Shown: positions 1 to 10,500 of the stretch, one piece after another
How the letters are laid out: the number at the start of each line of letters is the position of its first letter
Numbering within the stretch: the first letter of the stretch is position 1
NCBI GenBank assembly: GCA_900549755.1
Contig: URPQ01000019.1
Location: 1-28,948, forward strand
Direction of reading: 5' to 3'
DNA: 28,948 nucleotides
DNA from: an uncultured Oscillospiraceae bacterium
Lineage (GTDB): Bacteria > Bacillota > Clostridia > Oscillospirales > Acutalibacteraceae
The notes under the pieces: model-generated
The model's database searches: none
The model's input: the letters and a program-made list of their open reading frames with translations, nothing else
What the model was told of the DNA's origin: nothing
Position numbers and translations under genes: made by a program

Positions 1-72
1 TGTCTTTCTTTCTGTCTTTTTTTCTGTATTTATGTATGTCTGTCTGTCTGTCTTTCTGTCTGTCTGTCTGTC
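1..72. repeat. Tetranucleotide microsatellite (TGTC/GACA), 18 in-register units
   Basis: The first 72 bases divide in one unbroken 4-base register into 18 units. Ten are exactly TGTC (1-4, 13-16, 37-52, 57-72) and the others are one- or two-base variants such as TTTC, TGTA, TTTA and TTTT. The purest part is 37-72, with eight TGTC units and one TTTC. The tract continues to the window edge, so its full length is unknown. Two further CTGT units lie at about 223-231. On the minus strand it reads as GACA repeats directly downstream of two consensus promoters. No coding sequence is visible in it. Confidence 0.9.
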
Positions 73-77
73 ACAGG

Positions 78-107
78 ATTATATATTTACGCACTTCCCT
101 ATGTCAA
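78..107 (-). promoter_or_regulatory. Consensus sigma-A promoter P2, reading leftward
   Basis: On the minus strand TTGACA (102-107) and TATAAT (78-83) are separated by 18 bases. Both hexamers match the consensus exactly. The predicted start near base 71 falls at the edge of the GACA tract, so the transcript would begin in or beside the repeat. The gene served lies beyond the left edge. Confidence 0.7.
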
Positions 108-149
108 GTAACTTTTTGTAGAATTTTCCGTTTTTCTGTCGATATTATG

Positions 150-178
150 ATTATAGCATTTATTTAAAAACGTGTCAA
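150..178 (-). promoter_or_regulatory. Consensus extended -10 promoter P1, reading leftward
   Basis: On the minus strand TTGACA (173-178) and TATAAT (150-155) are separated by 17 bases, and a TGC directly precedes the -10. This matches the consensus -35, -10 and extended -10. It lies just downstream of the terminator that ends the preceding operon and 72 bp upstream of P2, so it should start a separate transcript leaving the window to the left. Confidence 0.75.
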
Positions 179-183
179 TTATT

Positions 184-220
184 AAAAAAGAAGGGGTTGT
201 CTTAACTCAACAGCCCCTTC
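184..220 (-). terminator. Intrinsic terminator of the beta-helix/PHP/MFS/isomerase operon
   Basis: On the minus strand a 7-bp GAAGGGG/CCCCTTC stem (190-220), extended inward by a few pairs past one mismatch, is followed at once by six T residues (189-184). It starts 16 bases after the stop codon of the isomerase-like gene, which is classic rho-independent placement. Confidence 0.85.
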
Positions 221-235
221 AGTCTGTCTGTAAGG

Positions 236-1144
236 TCAGTCTTCCTCAAAGCAATTATACTGCATTAAAATAAACTTACCTATATCATAAAGAATTGTCT
301 CGTATCTTTTACGAAATTCAAGCGGCAAGCGCAGGCACCTTGTATCAGCCTCAAATTTGCGCCGTCTTGCGGGGGACGACGGCATATTATCAGCCTCAAA
401 GGTAAAATAGCCCTTATAGTTTATATCCTGTAAGCCGTGCATTACGGAGTCAAAATTCAAGGTTCCGGTATACGGGAACGTATGGTGATCATCGTTTCCC
501 ATATTATCCTGAATATGCAAGGCACGCACATTGTCGCCTAAAATTTTCAGTGCTTCATGCTGCGGCAGCTCCTGCAAATTACCGTGACCTACATCCCAGC
601 AGGCTTTAAGCAGCGGGTGATTTACATATTCAATCAATTCAAGCAGGTCCTCGGCTGAGTCTACCCAATAATAATGCTCGTCAAACATTTTATTGAAATT
701 TTCGGTCAGCACGGTAATGCCGTGCTTTTCGGCAACCTTTAAAACATCCTGGTAAAACAGCTTGTTCTGCTTAAAGGTCTCCTCGCGCGGCATATCCTTT
801 GCATAGCCCGAGTGAACAACTATGTTGGGTATTCCGAGATAAGCCGCCGCTTCAATGCTCTGCTTTGTCAGGCGGATAAACTCATCGTGCTCATCATCAC
901 AAACCAGCGGGCGACCGAGCGGCGAATGTGCCTGAACAAATTTAAGCCCGCGTTCATCAGCCAATTTAAGCAGTCTGTCGGCATTTTTTTGCCAATTATC
1001 GCAAAGCAAACCGGTTTTGCCGGCAAAATCGCAGCCGAAGCTGTAATCTATATACTTAAAGCCGGCATCAGCTATAGCCGCAACGCTTTCCTCGCCGTTT
1101 AGCCCATAGCCTGCAAAATCGCTTGTTGTTGTTGCTAATTTCAT
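236..1144 (-). CDS. Sugar phosphate isomerase/epimerase family protein (TIM barrel, xylose isomerase-like)
   Basis: The 302-residue protein has the AP endonuclease 2/xylose isomerase-like TIM-barrel pattern. Putative metal ligands sit at strand ends: E148 in LTENF, D184 and H187 in WDVGHGN, H210 in ALHIQD and E250 in FTFEAD. The family isomerises or epimerises sugars, sugar phosphates, inositols or keto acids with a divalent metal; the exact substrate cannot be read from sequence. There is no signal peptide, so it is cytoplasmic. The ATG at 1144 has a strong GGAGG eight bases upstream. It is the last gene of the second operon, after an MFS transporter, and a terminator follows. Its job is probably catabolism of the solute brought in by that transporter (inference). 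Confidence 0.85.
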   Translation of the reverse strand: MKLATTTSDFAGYGLNGEESVAAIADAGFKYIDYSFGCDFAGKTGLLCDNWQKNADRLLKLADERGLKFVQAHSPLGRPLVCDDEHDEFIRLTKQSIEAAAYLGIPNIVVHSGYAKDMPREETFKQNKLFYQDVLKVAEKHGITVLTENFNKMFDEHYYWVDSAEDLLELIEYVNHPLLKACWDVGHGNLQELPQHEALKILGDNVRALHIQDNMGNDDHHTFPYTGTLNFDSVMHGLQDINYKGYFTFEADNMPSSPARRRKFEADTRCLRLPLEFRKRYETILYDIGKFILMQYNCFEED

Positions 1145-1167
1145 ATTGTTTTCCTCCGTTCTGTCAG

Positions 1168-1189
1168 AAAAAAGCGGGTTACTCCGCCT
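1168..1189 (-). terminator. Weak terminator-like hairpin between MFS and isomerase genes
   Basis: On the minus strand GCGG (1187-1184) and CCGC (1177-1174) pair around a six-base loop, with a possible G-T and A-T extension, and are followed by a T run (1173-1168). The stem is short. It may act as a partial terminator or attenuator between the two genes, or may have no role. Confidence 0.35.
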
Positions 1190-1198
1190 AAAATATTT

Positions 1199-2425
1199 TT
1201 ACATTTTGCCGTAACGCCTGTTTTTGCAAAGGCAAAGACAAATAATTCCGCCCGCCGCCGAGCAAATGCACCATACAAGTATTGTACCGTTCCAGCCGAA
1301 GATTTCGGAAATGCGCGCAAAGCCGTAGGTGGAAAGGGCGCTGCCTATATAAACGCAGCCGTTGAAAATACCCGAAATAAAACCGAGCTGCTCTGTATTG
1401 CCTATGCTGCGCGGCAGCATACAGGTTTGCAAAATGTTTATTCCGTGCATTGAGCCCACAATAAGCGACGCTAAAAAAACCGAAAGTACAGCGCCGCTTT
1501 TTACCGCAACGGGGATAAGCAATGCCGCAATAAACGAAACCGAAAAATACATAAAGCAGCATTTTTGCACGCTTTTAATTTTATAGTAAAGATATTCGGT
1601 TGCCCAAATGCAAAGAAAGGCAAATACAGGCATAATAACGCCCGAAAGAATAGATATATCACTGCCGAGCGAAAAGGTTTCGGAAATATATGAGGGCATC
1701 CATGTGGTTACTCCGTCACGCAGGGAGCCCTGAATAATAATTGCAATAACCGTAAATATAAACGGTAACAGCAATGCGCCCGTTCCGACGACTGAAAAAT
1801 CCCCCGCAGGTGCTTTGCTTTTTTCCTTTTTCTTCAATTCCGTTTTAAATCCGCTGCACAGCACAAGCCATACCGCAACGGTAATAAACCCTACGGCAGA
1901 GGAAAAAATGAATATTGATTTCCAACCGGAAAAATGAATAAATAAAGGCGCCAGCAAATACACCGCAATATTCCCGAAATGACCGCCCCACGAAATTCTC
2001 ACACCGGCTTTAAGCTGATATTCGCTATTCAGCAGCTCCGGAATCATTCTCACAAGCGGCGGCCAGATAAACGCCTGTGCAATACCGTTCACGCACCACA
2101 CTGCATTACGCAAATCGGCTGAGCAAAAGGGCACCGCCAAATTTGCGGCAGAGGTTGTAATTAACGCGAAAGCCACTAATTTTGAGGGCTGCAAGCGGTC
2201 GCTCAGCCACCCGCTTACAAGCTGCCCCGCGCCATAGGTAATAAATGCGCCGGTAACGGCAACCGCGGCGTGTGTGGCGGTAATTTTTTCCTCTGCAATA
2301 ATTGCCGCTATAACCGCCGCGTAATTTATTCTTGTAAGGTAACTCACAAAATAAATTGCCGCAAACAAGAGTATTACACTTTTAGGGCCCAGCTGCCTTA
2401 TAAGCGGACTTTCAGCCCCGTTCAC
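1199..2425 (-). CDS. MFS transporter, organophosphate:phosphate antiporter (OPA/GlpT-UhpT)-like
   Basis: The 408-residue membrane protein has about 12 hydrophobic segments and the layout of the major facilitator superfamily. SYLTRINYA in helix 1, YGAGQLVSGWLSDRL (the loop 2-3 signature) and NGIAQAFIWPPLVRMI resemble the OPA branch (GlpT/UhpT), which exchanges phosphorylated C3-C6 compounds for phosphate. The substrate assignment is inference. The start is GTG at 2425. It overlaps the upstream PHP gene stop by four bases (GTGA), which implies translational coupling, and its own Shine-Dalgarno is poor. Context with a PHP phosphoesterase and a sugar-phosphate isomerase-like protein fits uptake of a phosphorylated or related polyol or sugar. 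Confidence 0.8.
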   Translation of the reverse strand: MNGAESPLIRQLGPKSVILLFAAIYFVSYLTRINYAAVIAAIIAEEKITATHAAVAVTGAFITYGAGQLVSGWLSDRLQPSKLVAFALITTSAANLAVPFCSADLRNAVWCVNGIAQAFIWPPLVRMIPELLNSEYQLKAGVRISWGGHFGNIAVYLLAPLFIHFSGWKSIFIFSSAVGFITVAVWLVLCSGFKTELKKKEKSKAPAGDFSVVGTGALLLPFIFTVIAIIIQGSLRDGVTTWMPSYISETFSLGSDISILSGVIMPVFAFLCIWATEYLYYKIKSVQKCCFMYFSVSFIAALLIPVAVKSGAVLSVFLASLIVGSMHGINILQTCMLPRSIGNTEQLGFISGIFNGCVYIGSALSTYGFARISEIFGWNGTILVWCICSAAGGIICLCLCKNRRYGKM

Positions 2426-3237
2426 AGGCTACCGCCTATCGGTCTTACCATTTCAGCCAGGTCATTCACCTTAATATCAAGGCAATCTATAATCGTTTTA
2501 GAATCCTGCATATAAGTATCATGTCCCGTTTCGGAATGTGAGTCGCTGCCGAAGGTGAATTTGCAGCCCATTTCCCTTGCTATTCTGAACATACGCATTG
2601 CACCGAATTGCTCAAAATTTTCCTTTGTTATTCCCTTAAAGCAGGATGTGTTTATTTCAACCGCAATGCCCTTTTCGGCTGTGGCGTCAAATAATTCCTT
2701 AAATACATCATCAGGAATCATTTTGTAAAGAACCTGTATGTCATACGGGCAGCAAACGGCGTCAAACGGGTGCGCCATAGAGAGTATATATCGGCTCACA
2801 GGCGATTTTAAAATCTTTTTATATGCCTCTACCATAAAATTCACATGCTTTTGATAAGGCTCGTAAAGCGATTTATCCATTGTCATATGCGTATGTGAAT
2901 TAGGCACAATTATGTAATCAAATTTTTCGGCGTTTTCCTCTGTAAGCGCAACGCCGTACACAGGGTGAAATTCCGCCTCTGCCCCGAAATAAATCCTTAC
3001 GCCCTTGTTATCAAGGGTTTTCAGCTCTTCCTTCAGCTTAAGGTTATAGGGTATGCTTTGGGTTTCATAAAAATCATTTAAACACGGCTGTATTTTTTCA
3101 TCCCACATATGATTGGAAAAGCCTATTTTATCAAGCCCCAATTCATTTGCTTTGTCAATATAGTGCTGTGCGGTTACCGTTCTTGCCGCGCAAAGGGAAA
3201 GGTTGGTGTGAATATGAAAGTCATGATTTATCTGCAT
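2422..3237 (-). CDS. PHP-domain phosphoesterase (histidinol-phosphatase-like)
   Basis: The 271-residue protein has the metal-binding motifs of the PHP superfamily: HIH at residues 8-10, H43 in SNHMWD, acidic E87/E89 before HPVYG, SHTH at 114-117, SMAHPFD, and GSDSHSETGH near residue 240. PHP proteins hydrolyse phosphomonoesters with a trinuclear metal centre, and HisK-type histidinol phosphatases are the best-known relatives. No his genes are nearby, so a general sugar or polyol phosphatase role is more likely here (inference). It has no signal peptide. The start ATG at 3237 has GGAG eight bases upstream. The gene sits between the beta-helix protein and the transporter, with which it overlaps by four bases. 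Confidence 0.85.
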   Translation of the reverse strand: MQINHDFHIHTNLSLCAARTVTAQHYIDKANELGLDKIGFSNHMWDEKIQPCLNDFYETQSIPYNLKLKEELKTLDNKGVRIYFGAEAEFHPVYGVALTEENAEKFDYIIVPNSHTHMTMDKSLYEPYQKHVNFMVEAYKKILKSPVSRYILSMAHPFDAVCCPYDIQVLYKMIPDDVFKELFDATAEKGIAVEINTSCFKGITKENFEQFGAMRMFRIAREMGCKFTFGSDSHSETGHDTYMQDSKTIIDCLDIKVNDLAEMVRPIGGSL

Positions 3238-3285
3238 TTTAAACGCTCCGTTTCAAAATATTTATAAAACAGTGTATTTTTGCGG

Positions 3286-4344
3286 TTAGTCCTTATAAAG
3301 GCAGCCCACATTATCCGCAATAATGCAGTCCGTATTATTTTCGGCTATAAGGTTGTTTTTCAGCGAGCCGTTGTGCATTGCGTTTTCCTTTAAAATGCTG
3401 TTTTCGCAATTCCGCATTATAACTCCGTAATCGGGGCTTACGGGCAAAACGCCGCCGTCCCCCGCGCCGACCTTCATAGTATTTCCGGTAACAACGCAGC
3501 CGGTGCAGTTTTCCAAAATCATATGCGAGCTTTCCTCGGGGTTTTCAAACGGCTCGCCGTCATAAGCGCCGCCGCGCCTTAATACATTGCCGGTAATCGC
3601 CGCCAAATTAACCCCGTTGCCGCGCCCCAAATCGAGCGCCGGACCGAAGGTTCTGTCAAAAAAGTTTCCGGTAAAATTAAAGCTGTCTCCGCTTTCTATA
3701 ATAAATCCGCCGGTGCGGTTCCACTCAACCCTGTTTCCGGTGGCTGTTACCGAAGCCACATAACCGCAGCTTCTTATTCCGCCCCTGCTGTTATTTGTAA
3801 ACCAGTTATCTATAATAAACGCGTCCCAGCCGGATAAAAGCAAGCCGGCACCACGGTTGCGGTATATCATTGAGTGACGAACCGAAAAGCACCAGATATG
3901 CTCAAAATGCAAGCCGTCACCGGTAAAATCACCTATACGGCAATCATCAACCGTAGGCGTATCCTCCTGTCCGCCGCCGTTAGAGCGCTCCCAGTAAAGC
4001 TTTATTCCGTGGGTGTTTTTCCCGAGTGCGCCGCCGTTCATAGATATGCCCTTTATCGTACAGCCGAATGCACCGCTTATATCAAGCATACAATCGGCAT
4101 TTTCGCTGCACAGCTTTAAAACCGAGGCACCGTCGTTTCTGAAGCTCCAGGCAGGCGAGCCCTCAAGCGACACACCCTCTCCGCGCATTTTAAGGTTGCC
4201 GGCAGTCATATATACTCCCGGCGGAACTACCACCTTACCGGAAACACCGGCAGCGGCGTCCAGCGCTGATTGAATAGCGGCGGTACAATCGGTCTTACCG
4301 TCGCCCACCGCGCCGAAATCGGTAATTACAAACACATTTTTCAT
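3286..4344 (-). CDS. Right-handed beta-helix (pectate-lyase-3-like) protein, apparently cytoplasmic
   Basis: The 352-residue protein opens with VITDFGAVGDGKTDCTAAIQ, the N-terminal hallmark of pectate-lyase-3/GH28/GH55-type beta-helix proteins. Many short coils with alternating N/G turns follow (for example ITGNVLRRGG and VTGNTMKVG). The family includes polysaccharide lyases, hydrolases and phage tailspikes, and no diagnostic catalytic set is obvious. There is no signal peptide or membrane segment, although relatives of this fold are usually exported. It is the first gene of the second operon: a promoter lies at 4407-4436 and GGGAG sits ten bases before the ATG. Substrate is unknown. Confidence 0.75.
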   Translation of the reverse strand: MKNVFVITDFGAVGDGKTDCTAAIQSALDAAAGVSGKVVVPPGVYMTAGNLKMRGEGVSLEGSPAWSFRNDGASVLKLCSENADCMLDISGAFGCTIKGISMNGGALGKNTHGIKLYWERSNGGGQEDTPTVDDCRIGDFTGDGLHFEHIWCFSVRHSMIYRNRGAGLLLSGWDAFIIDNWFTNNSRGGIRSCGYVASVTATGNRVEWNRTGGFIIESGDSFNFTGNFFDRTFGPALDLGRGNGVNLAAITGNVLRRGGAYDGEPFENPEESSHMILENCTGCVVTGNTMKVGAGDGGVLPVSPDYGVIMRNCENSILKENAMHNGSLKNNLIAENNTDCIIADNVGCLYKD

Positions 4345-4406
4345 AGCTGATATACTCCCGTTTTAAAAGTATTTGTTGTATCTCCAAGTGGCTTTTAATT
4401 TGTTAC

Positions 4407-4436
4407 ATTATACACCAAAACGCATTGTGTATGCAA
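4407..4436 (-). promoter_or_regulatory. Sigma-A-like promoter of the beta-helix/PHP/MFS/isomerase operon
   Basis: On the minus strand TTGCAT (4431-4436) is separated by 18 bases from a perfect TATAAT (4407-4412). It lies between the terminator of the large operon and the beta-helix gene, leaving a leader of about 55 bases. A small GCAT-N5-ATGC inverted repeat (4422-4434) overlaps the -35 and could be an operator, but it is short. Confidence 0.6.
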
Positions 4437-4460
4437 TATGCTTTATATATTTTTTCATTG

Positions 4461-4498
4461 ACAAAAAAGGCTGAGGGCAGAGAATAAATTCCCTGCCC
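4461..4498 (-). terminator. Intrinsic terminator of the long polysaccharide operon
   Basis: On the minus strand a stem of about ten pairs (GGGCAGGGAA with TTCTCTGCCC, one G-T pair, loop TTTA) spans 4475-4498. Five spacer bases and a run of six T (4469-4464) follow. It starts 12 bases after the stop of the 2116-residue protein gene and separates the two operons. Confidence 0.75.
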
Positions 4499-4510
4499 CG
4501 TTTTGTTACT

Positions 4511-7500
4511 TTACAGAGTCTTCGTCTGCTTTTTTGATTTACGGCGTTTAACCGCGATAATTACGATTATCAGGGCTGCCGCCGCAACAGCGCCGGAGAT
4601 GATAACAACAGGTATTAAGATATTGCTTTCCTCTGTGCCCGTGCGCGCTTTCTTTATGCGCTTTTTGATAACCTTTTTACCGCCGCTCGGTTTATTGTCG
4701 GTATCGCCGTTATGTGTATTGTCGGTATTATACGTATTATCCGAAATCTGACCGTTATTATCGGTTATATCGGTATCGCTGGTATTCTTATCGGTATTCG
4801 TGGTGTTTTTGACCGGATAAATCTCATCCGAAACAAGCGACACCATAATATCGTCAAAGAAGACGCTTGCATTGCCCGAGGTACGCAGTGCAATCCACTT
4901 TGTGTGAGCAATAAAGGTGTATTCTATCTTCTGCCATTCGCCGTCCTCAAGAGTAACGGTTTTGATAAGCTCCACGCCCGAATCGGTATCGTAAACATCA
5001 GGCCAGTTTTCGTGAACAAGTGAAAGGTCTGCCTGTGTTCCCGATTTATCGGCGGTCGCCCAAATCGTAAGAGTATACTTCTTTCCGACGGTGAGCATAT
5101 CCTCATACATCACAAGGAAATCGCTGTCAGATGAATCGGCACCTATTCTGTGCATTGAGGCTGTTCCGTTTCTTATATAGTTTGCATTATAATCGGTAAC
5201 GCCCGGCATATACAGCTCGTAATCCTTACCGGTATCATACATAGTGTTGGGATATTCCTCAAAATCCTGTATTTTACCGCTCGGAGTCCATTTGGCATAG
5301 AGTATCTGGTCAAAATAGGGGAAATAATCTATATCAAACTTGAAATCAAGCTCTCTGTAAACATACCAGCCCTCAAAGGAGTAGCCCTCCTTTGTCGGAA
5401 TCGGCAGATTTGCCTTTTCCTCGGGGTTGCCGTAAATCGGGTCAACCTCTGTTCCGCCATTGCTTACAAAGGAAATCTCAATAAGCTTCGGCTGCGAGGT
5501 ATTCGAGAATTTATCGGTAGTGCCGAATATTTTCAGCACCGGTGTGCCGTTCGGCAGTACCTGCCATACATTATCGAAATCAAGTCCGAGCATATTCTTA
5601 CGCGCCGCGTCGCCGCGCATCATAAGAAGACTTACCTGTGTTACCATATTTCCGAGTCCCGTGGAGTTCGCGTAGTTCTCAGTGTAGTTGATCGGGGTTG
5701 AGGAATTGGTAACGCTTGATTTACCGTTGCCGAGTAAATCAGCGTCGGCTGTTGCGGAATAGCAGTGAGTAACCGTTGCGCCCTCGTATTCCGTCCAGCT
5801 GTTTCCTACAATGCCGCCCACGCGCTCGCCTATAAGCTTGCCTACAAAGTAGCAGTCGTTTATATCGGCAGGTCTCGGAGCACCCGCAACTATACCGCCG
5901 CAGAATGCCGCCTCAAGCGTAACGCTTGTATCGCCGAAGCACTGTGAAATCTTCGGGAAATTAACTCCCTTTTCCACATATTCAGAATCGCCCTTGTTAA
6001 AGAACACATATCCCGAGAAGCCGCCCGCGTAGGATTCAACGCCCGTCTTATCGGTATGCACCTTTATGTGCGATTCGGCAACTCCGAGCTTTTCAATGAC
6101 CGTTCCGTCTGAAATTGTCGGGAACAAACCGGTGTAAAGAACATCGGTAGTCTGCTCAACATCAAGGTATATTCCGTAAACAACGTGACCGTCGCCGTCT
6201 ATATGACCGTTGAAGTTGCCTGTTCTCGCAGCGCTTACCCAGAACCACTGATTCGGGCTTTCATTTTCCCAGTTGCTGTTTTTAACGTTATTGAGATAAA
6301 TATCATCGGTAACCTTATAATAGTTGCCTACGCTCATATAAAGATCGTTAACGAGATACGCTAACTGCTCGGGTGTAGAAATAAGGTACGGGTCGTCCGC
6401 AGTGCCTTTTCCGCCCGCAAATCCTGTTGCAAGTCTTCCGCTCCATACTCTGCCGGGAACACCCTCATCCTCGCCCACATTAAGCACGGGGTAGGAATCT
6501 GATACCTTCCAGGAGCGTACCCAGTTGAGAAGCGGCATATTTTTCTTCGCGTCTGCGCCCTTCATCTGCTCTGCCGTAACTCTTGTAACACCTGTTTCGG
6601 CGTCTGCGCCGGTACCGTAGTTATTAACAGAAGCGCTGCCGAGCCCCTTCTTTGTGCAGAACTTTATAGGCTGAACGGCAAAGCTGTTCTTAACCGCAAA
6701 GCTTCCCCAGCAGTTGCCTAAAAACGCGCCCGCATTGCCGGGAGCCTTAACCGTTCCGAGGAAGGCGCAGGTATCGATTATCACGGTCGCGCCGCCGTAG
6801 CCCACAATGCCGCCGGCGCCCTTGTCGCCGCCCTTGTCATATGCTGATTCAACATAAACCGTGTCGGTAACATAGCAATCGGAAATATTTATGCTTCCGC
6901 TGTTGGCGTCGCCTAAAATTGCTCCCGCGGCAAAGCCGGTTGTATAGATATAGGAATCGGTCAGCTTAATACGCTTGATATTCGCATCCTTCGCATAGCA
7001 GAAGATACCTATTTTAGAAGCTGTGCCGTTGTAGTAAAGACCGCTTACGGTATGGCAGTCGCCGTTCATATTACCTCTGAATATATTGTTGTTCCATATC
7101 CACTGTTTAGCGGTAGTCTTCCAATCAGCAGCGGAGGTATCGTTAAGCTTTATGTCTTCAATAATCTTATAATACTTTCCGGTGCTCTCGTTATCCTGTA
7201 CCGCCTTTGCAAGCTGCTCGCCCGTAGCAATAAGATAAGGATTCTTCTCGCTGCCGTCGCCGCCTGCATAGTTTTCGGCAACCGCTCCAGTCCAGCGCTC
7301 TCCGGGAGTACCGTCGGGGCTTAGGAATCTGCACACGGGGTAGCCTGAGGTTGTTTTCCAGAATACCTCCCAGTTGAGAAGCGGCATATTGGTCTTTGCT
7401 TCTTCGCCCTTCATCTGCTCTGCGGTGAGCTTTGTAACCGATGCTTCCGCAGCGCCGTTGCCGTAGTTATTGTAAGAATCGCTAAGTCCCTTTTTGGTGC

Positions 7501-10500
7501 AGAACTTAACGCCCGCTGTGGTAAAGCTGCCCCTTACGGTAACCGTGCCCCAGCAGTTGCCCGCAAACGCACCCGCGAAGCCGGGAGCCTTTACAGAGCC
7601 TGTAAAGCCCGAATTTTCAATTACGACCGTACCGCCGCCGTAGCCTACAAAACCGCCGGCACCTCTGTCATTTCCTGTAGCAAGGGTCGATTCAACGCTT
7701 ACGCTTTCGGTCGCATAACATTCGGAAATCTTCACTGTACCGCTGCTTGCCATACCCACAAACGCACCCGTGCCGTAATCAGTGGAATGAACATAAGCGT
7801 TATCAAGCACAATGCGCTTTATCTCGGCGTCCTTCGCATAACGGAAAAGACCTACTCTCGATTCGCCGCCGTTATAGTAAAGTCCGCTTATCGTGTGACC
7901 GCCGCCGTTCAGCGTTCCCGCAAAGGTTGCGGTGCTTACCCACTGCTTGGCAGTAGCCTTCCAATCGGAGACCGATGTATCGTTAAGCTTTATATCCTTT
8001 GTTATCTTGTAGAATTTGCCCGCAGTGGAAATATCATTCACAAGCTTGAAAAGCTGCTCTGCGGTTTCAATAATGTACGGGTCGTTTTTACTTCCCGCGC
8101 CGCCCGCGTAGTTGACCGAGGTAACGCCCGACCATACTTCATCTGCAACACCCTCATAAAATCTTGAGGGGTATTTTTCGGTCGCTGCCCAGCCGGTTAA
8201 AAGCGGCATATTTATAAGTGCGTTTTTGCCGCGCATCTGCTCGGCAGTAACGGTGGTAACGCCTGTTTCAGACCCGCCGAAGGTGCTGTAGTTGTTTGCT
8301 GATTTAGCGTCCAGCCCTTTTTTGGTGCAAAGCTTCATTTCGGGCACGGCAAAGCTGTTTTTAACCGTAACCGTTCCCCAGCAGTTACCTGCAAGCGCAC
8401 CTGCGTTTCCGGGAGCCTTTACAGTTCCCTCATATGCGCTGCTTTCAATAACCACAGCAGCGCCGCCGTAGCCTACAAGACCGCCTGCGCCCTTGTCTCC
8501 GCCGCTGTTATAAGTTGATTCAACCGAAACGCTATCCTCTGCAACGCAGTCGGTAATCTTAACCGTGCCGCTATGGGCATTGCCCACAAGCGCGCCTACG
8601 CCGAAGCCGCTTGAACGAATATATGAATCGGTCAAAATCAGGTTCTTTATTGTCGCGTCCTTTGCATAACATAAAAGGCCGACACTCGATTGATCGCCAT
8701 CGTAATAAAGCCCTATTATCCTGCAGCCTGCGCCGTCAAGCGTGCCTGCGAATACATTTTTGTTCCACTGCCACTGCTCGGCTGTTGCCTTCCAGTTCTC
8801 GGCAGATGTATCATTGAGCTTTATGTCGCCCGTAAGCTTATAGTAAGCTCCCGCGCTTTTTGAGTCTATTGCCATTTTCGCAAGCTGCGAGCCGTAGGAA
8901 ATAAGGTACGGGTCAGCAGCCGTTCCCGAGCCGCCGGCATAGCGCTTTGCAACGCTGCCATCCCAAATTTCGCTTTCCTCCGTCTCCTCAGGCTTGAACT
9001 TCGGATATCCGCTGTTGCTGACCATCCAGGTCTTGTTCCAGTCAAGGTAAGGCATTGCGTCTTTAGCGCCCGTACCCTTCATTTTTTCCGCATCGCAGAC
9101 ATCCGTGCCGTATACCGGGTCGGCAATGGTAGTGTAGCAGTTATCAGCGCTTTTGGCAATTCCCGGTTCCTTACCGAAAACGCCGTTTGCAAAGGTATTT
9201 TTAACGCTTACCTTACTCGCCCAGTTGTTTGCAACTATAGCGCCGTTATAAACCTTACCCGTAGTGCCCACGGTTATTCTTTCGGAAACCACGGCACACG
9301 CTTCAACCGTAAATTCATTTGAACCGCCGTAGCCGAATAATCCGCCCGCGGCATTATCCTGCGTGTCAATATTACACTTAACGGTGTTGCTTTCGTGAAC
9401 ATAGCACTTTACAGCCTTGTAATTACCGCTGCCCACATAGCCTATAACCGTAGCAAGCGCAAAACCGTCAGATTCGATATAACTGTCATATACATGCAGA
9501 TTGCTTACGGATACCGTACCCTTTGCGGCAGGTATTAAGCCTACGCTGTTATCCTTGCCCTTGTAGTACATTCCGTACACGGCGTGATTTGCGCCGTTGA
9601 AATTACCCTGGAAGTACTTTTTGCCGAGTGCGTTGTATGAATACCACTGTCTCGGGCTGTTATCCTTCCAGTTTTCCGCAAATACATCGTTAAGATAAAT
9701 ATTTGCCGCAAGCTCGTAATACTTATCCTTTGAATTATCGCCCTCGGAAAGCATTAACGCAAGCTGAGAGCCGTCTGTTATAAGATAAGGATCGTCCGCA
9801 GTACCGCTGCCGCCGGCATAAGCGGCTGCTGTCTTGCCGTCCCATATATCAAAGCCGGGCTTTGCAATTTGAAGAACAGGATAGTTCTCCGTTACTTCCC
9901 AAACGCCTTTCCAATCAAGGTTCGGCATTTCCGTTTTTGCAGCGTCACCCTTGATCTTAGAAAGATTAGAAACCGTGTAGCTGTCCTTCTGCTCGTCAAT
10001 ATTCGTGCCGAAGCTGCCGAGCGCAAAGCTGTTGCTTATTTTCACGACATTCGCGGCGTAAAAGTATCCGCAGAAGCCTGCTGAATATCCACCCGAGGCA
10101 GATACCGAGCCTAAAACCGCGCAATCCTCTATGACATATTTATCTTCCTTATTTGCACTGCAGCCCAAAAGTCCGCCTGCATATTGCGCAGTGGTTTTCA
10201 CGGTAACGCTTTCGGAAACATAGCACTTTGAATATGTTACGGTATTCTTCATGCCGCCGTAAACATAGCCCACAAGCGCCGAAACGAAACTGCTGCTTGA
10301 GTTTATATACGAATCGGATATATTTATGTTTTTAAAGGAAATATCGCGACCCCATATATCGGCATAGGGTATCAGCGCGCCGGCTGCCGTTCCGTTAAAA
10401 TACAAACCGAATATTGTGTAGCCGTCGCCGTCTATGTTGCCGCCGAAGCGCTCCGCACTTTCGGTTGTGAACCAGGAATTGGGAGAATTATCCATCCATT

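Noticed and set aside
1188..1562. A 124-codon minus-strand frame overlapping the MFS gene
   Set aside because: It is out of frame with a well-supported transporter and has a composition (Arg, Tyr, Cys) typical of shadow frames.
2422..3237. Histidinol phosphatase of histidine synthesis (hisK)
   Set aside because: The fold fits, but no his genes are present and the operon concerns sugars or phosphorylated solutes, so the symbol is not assigned.
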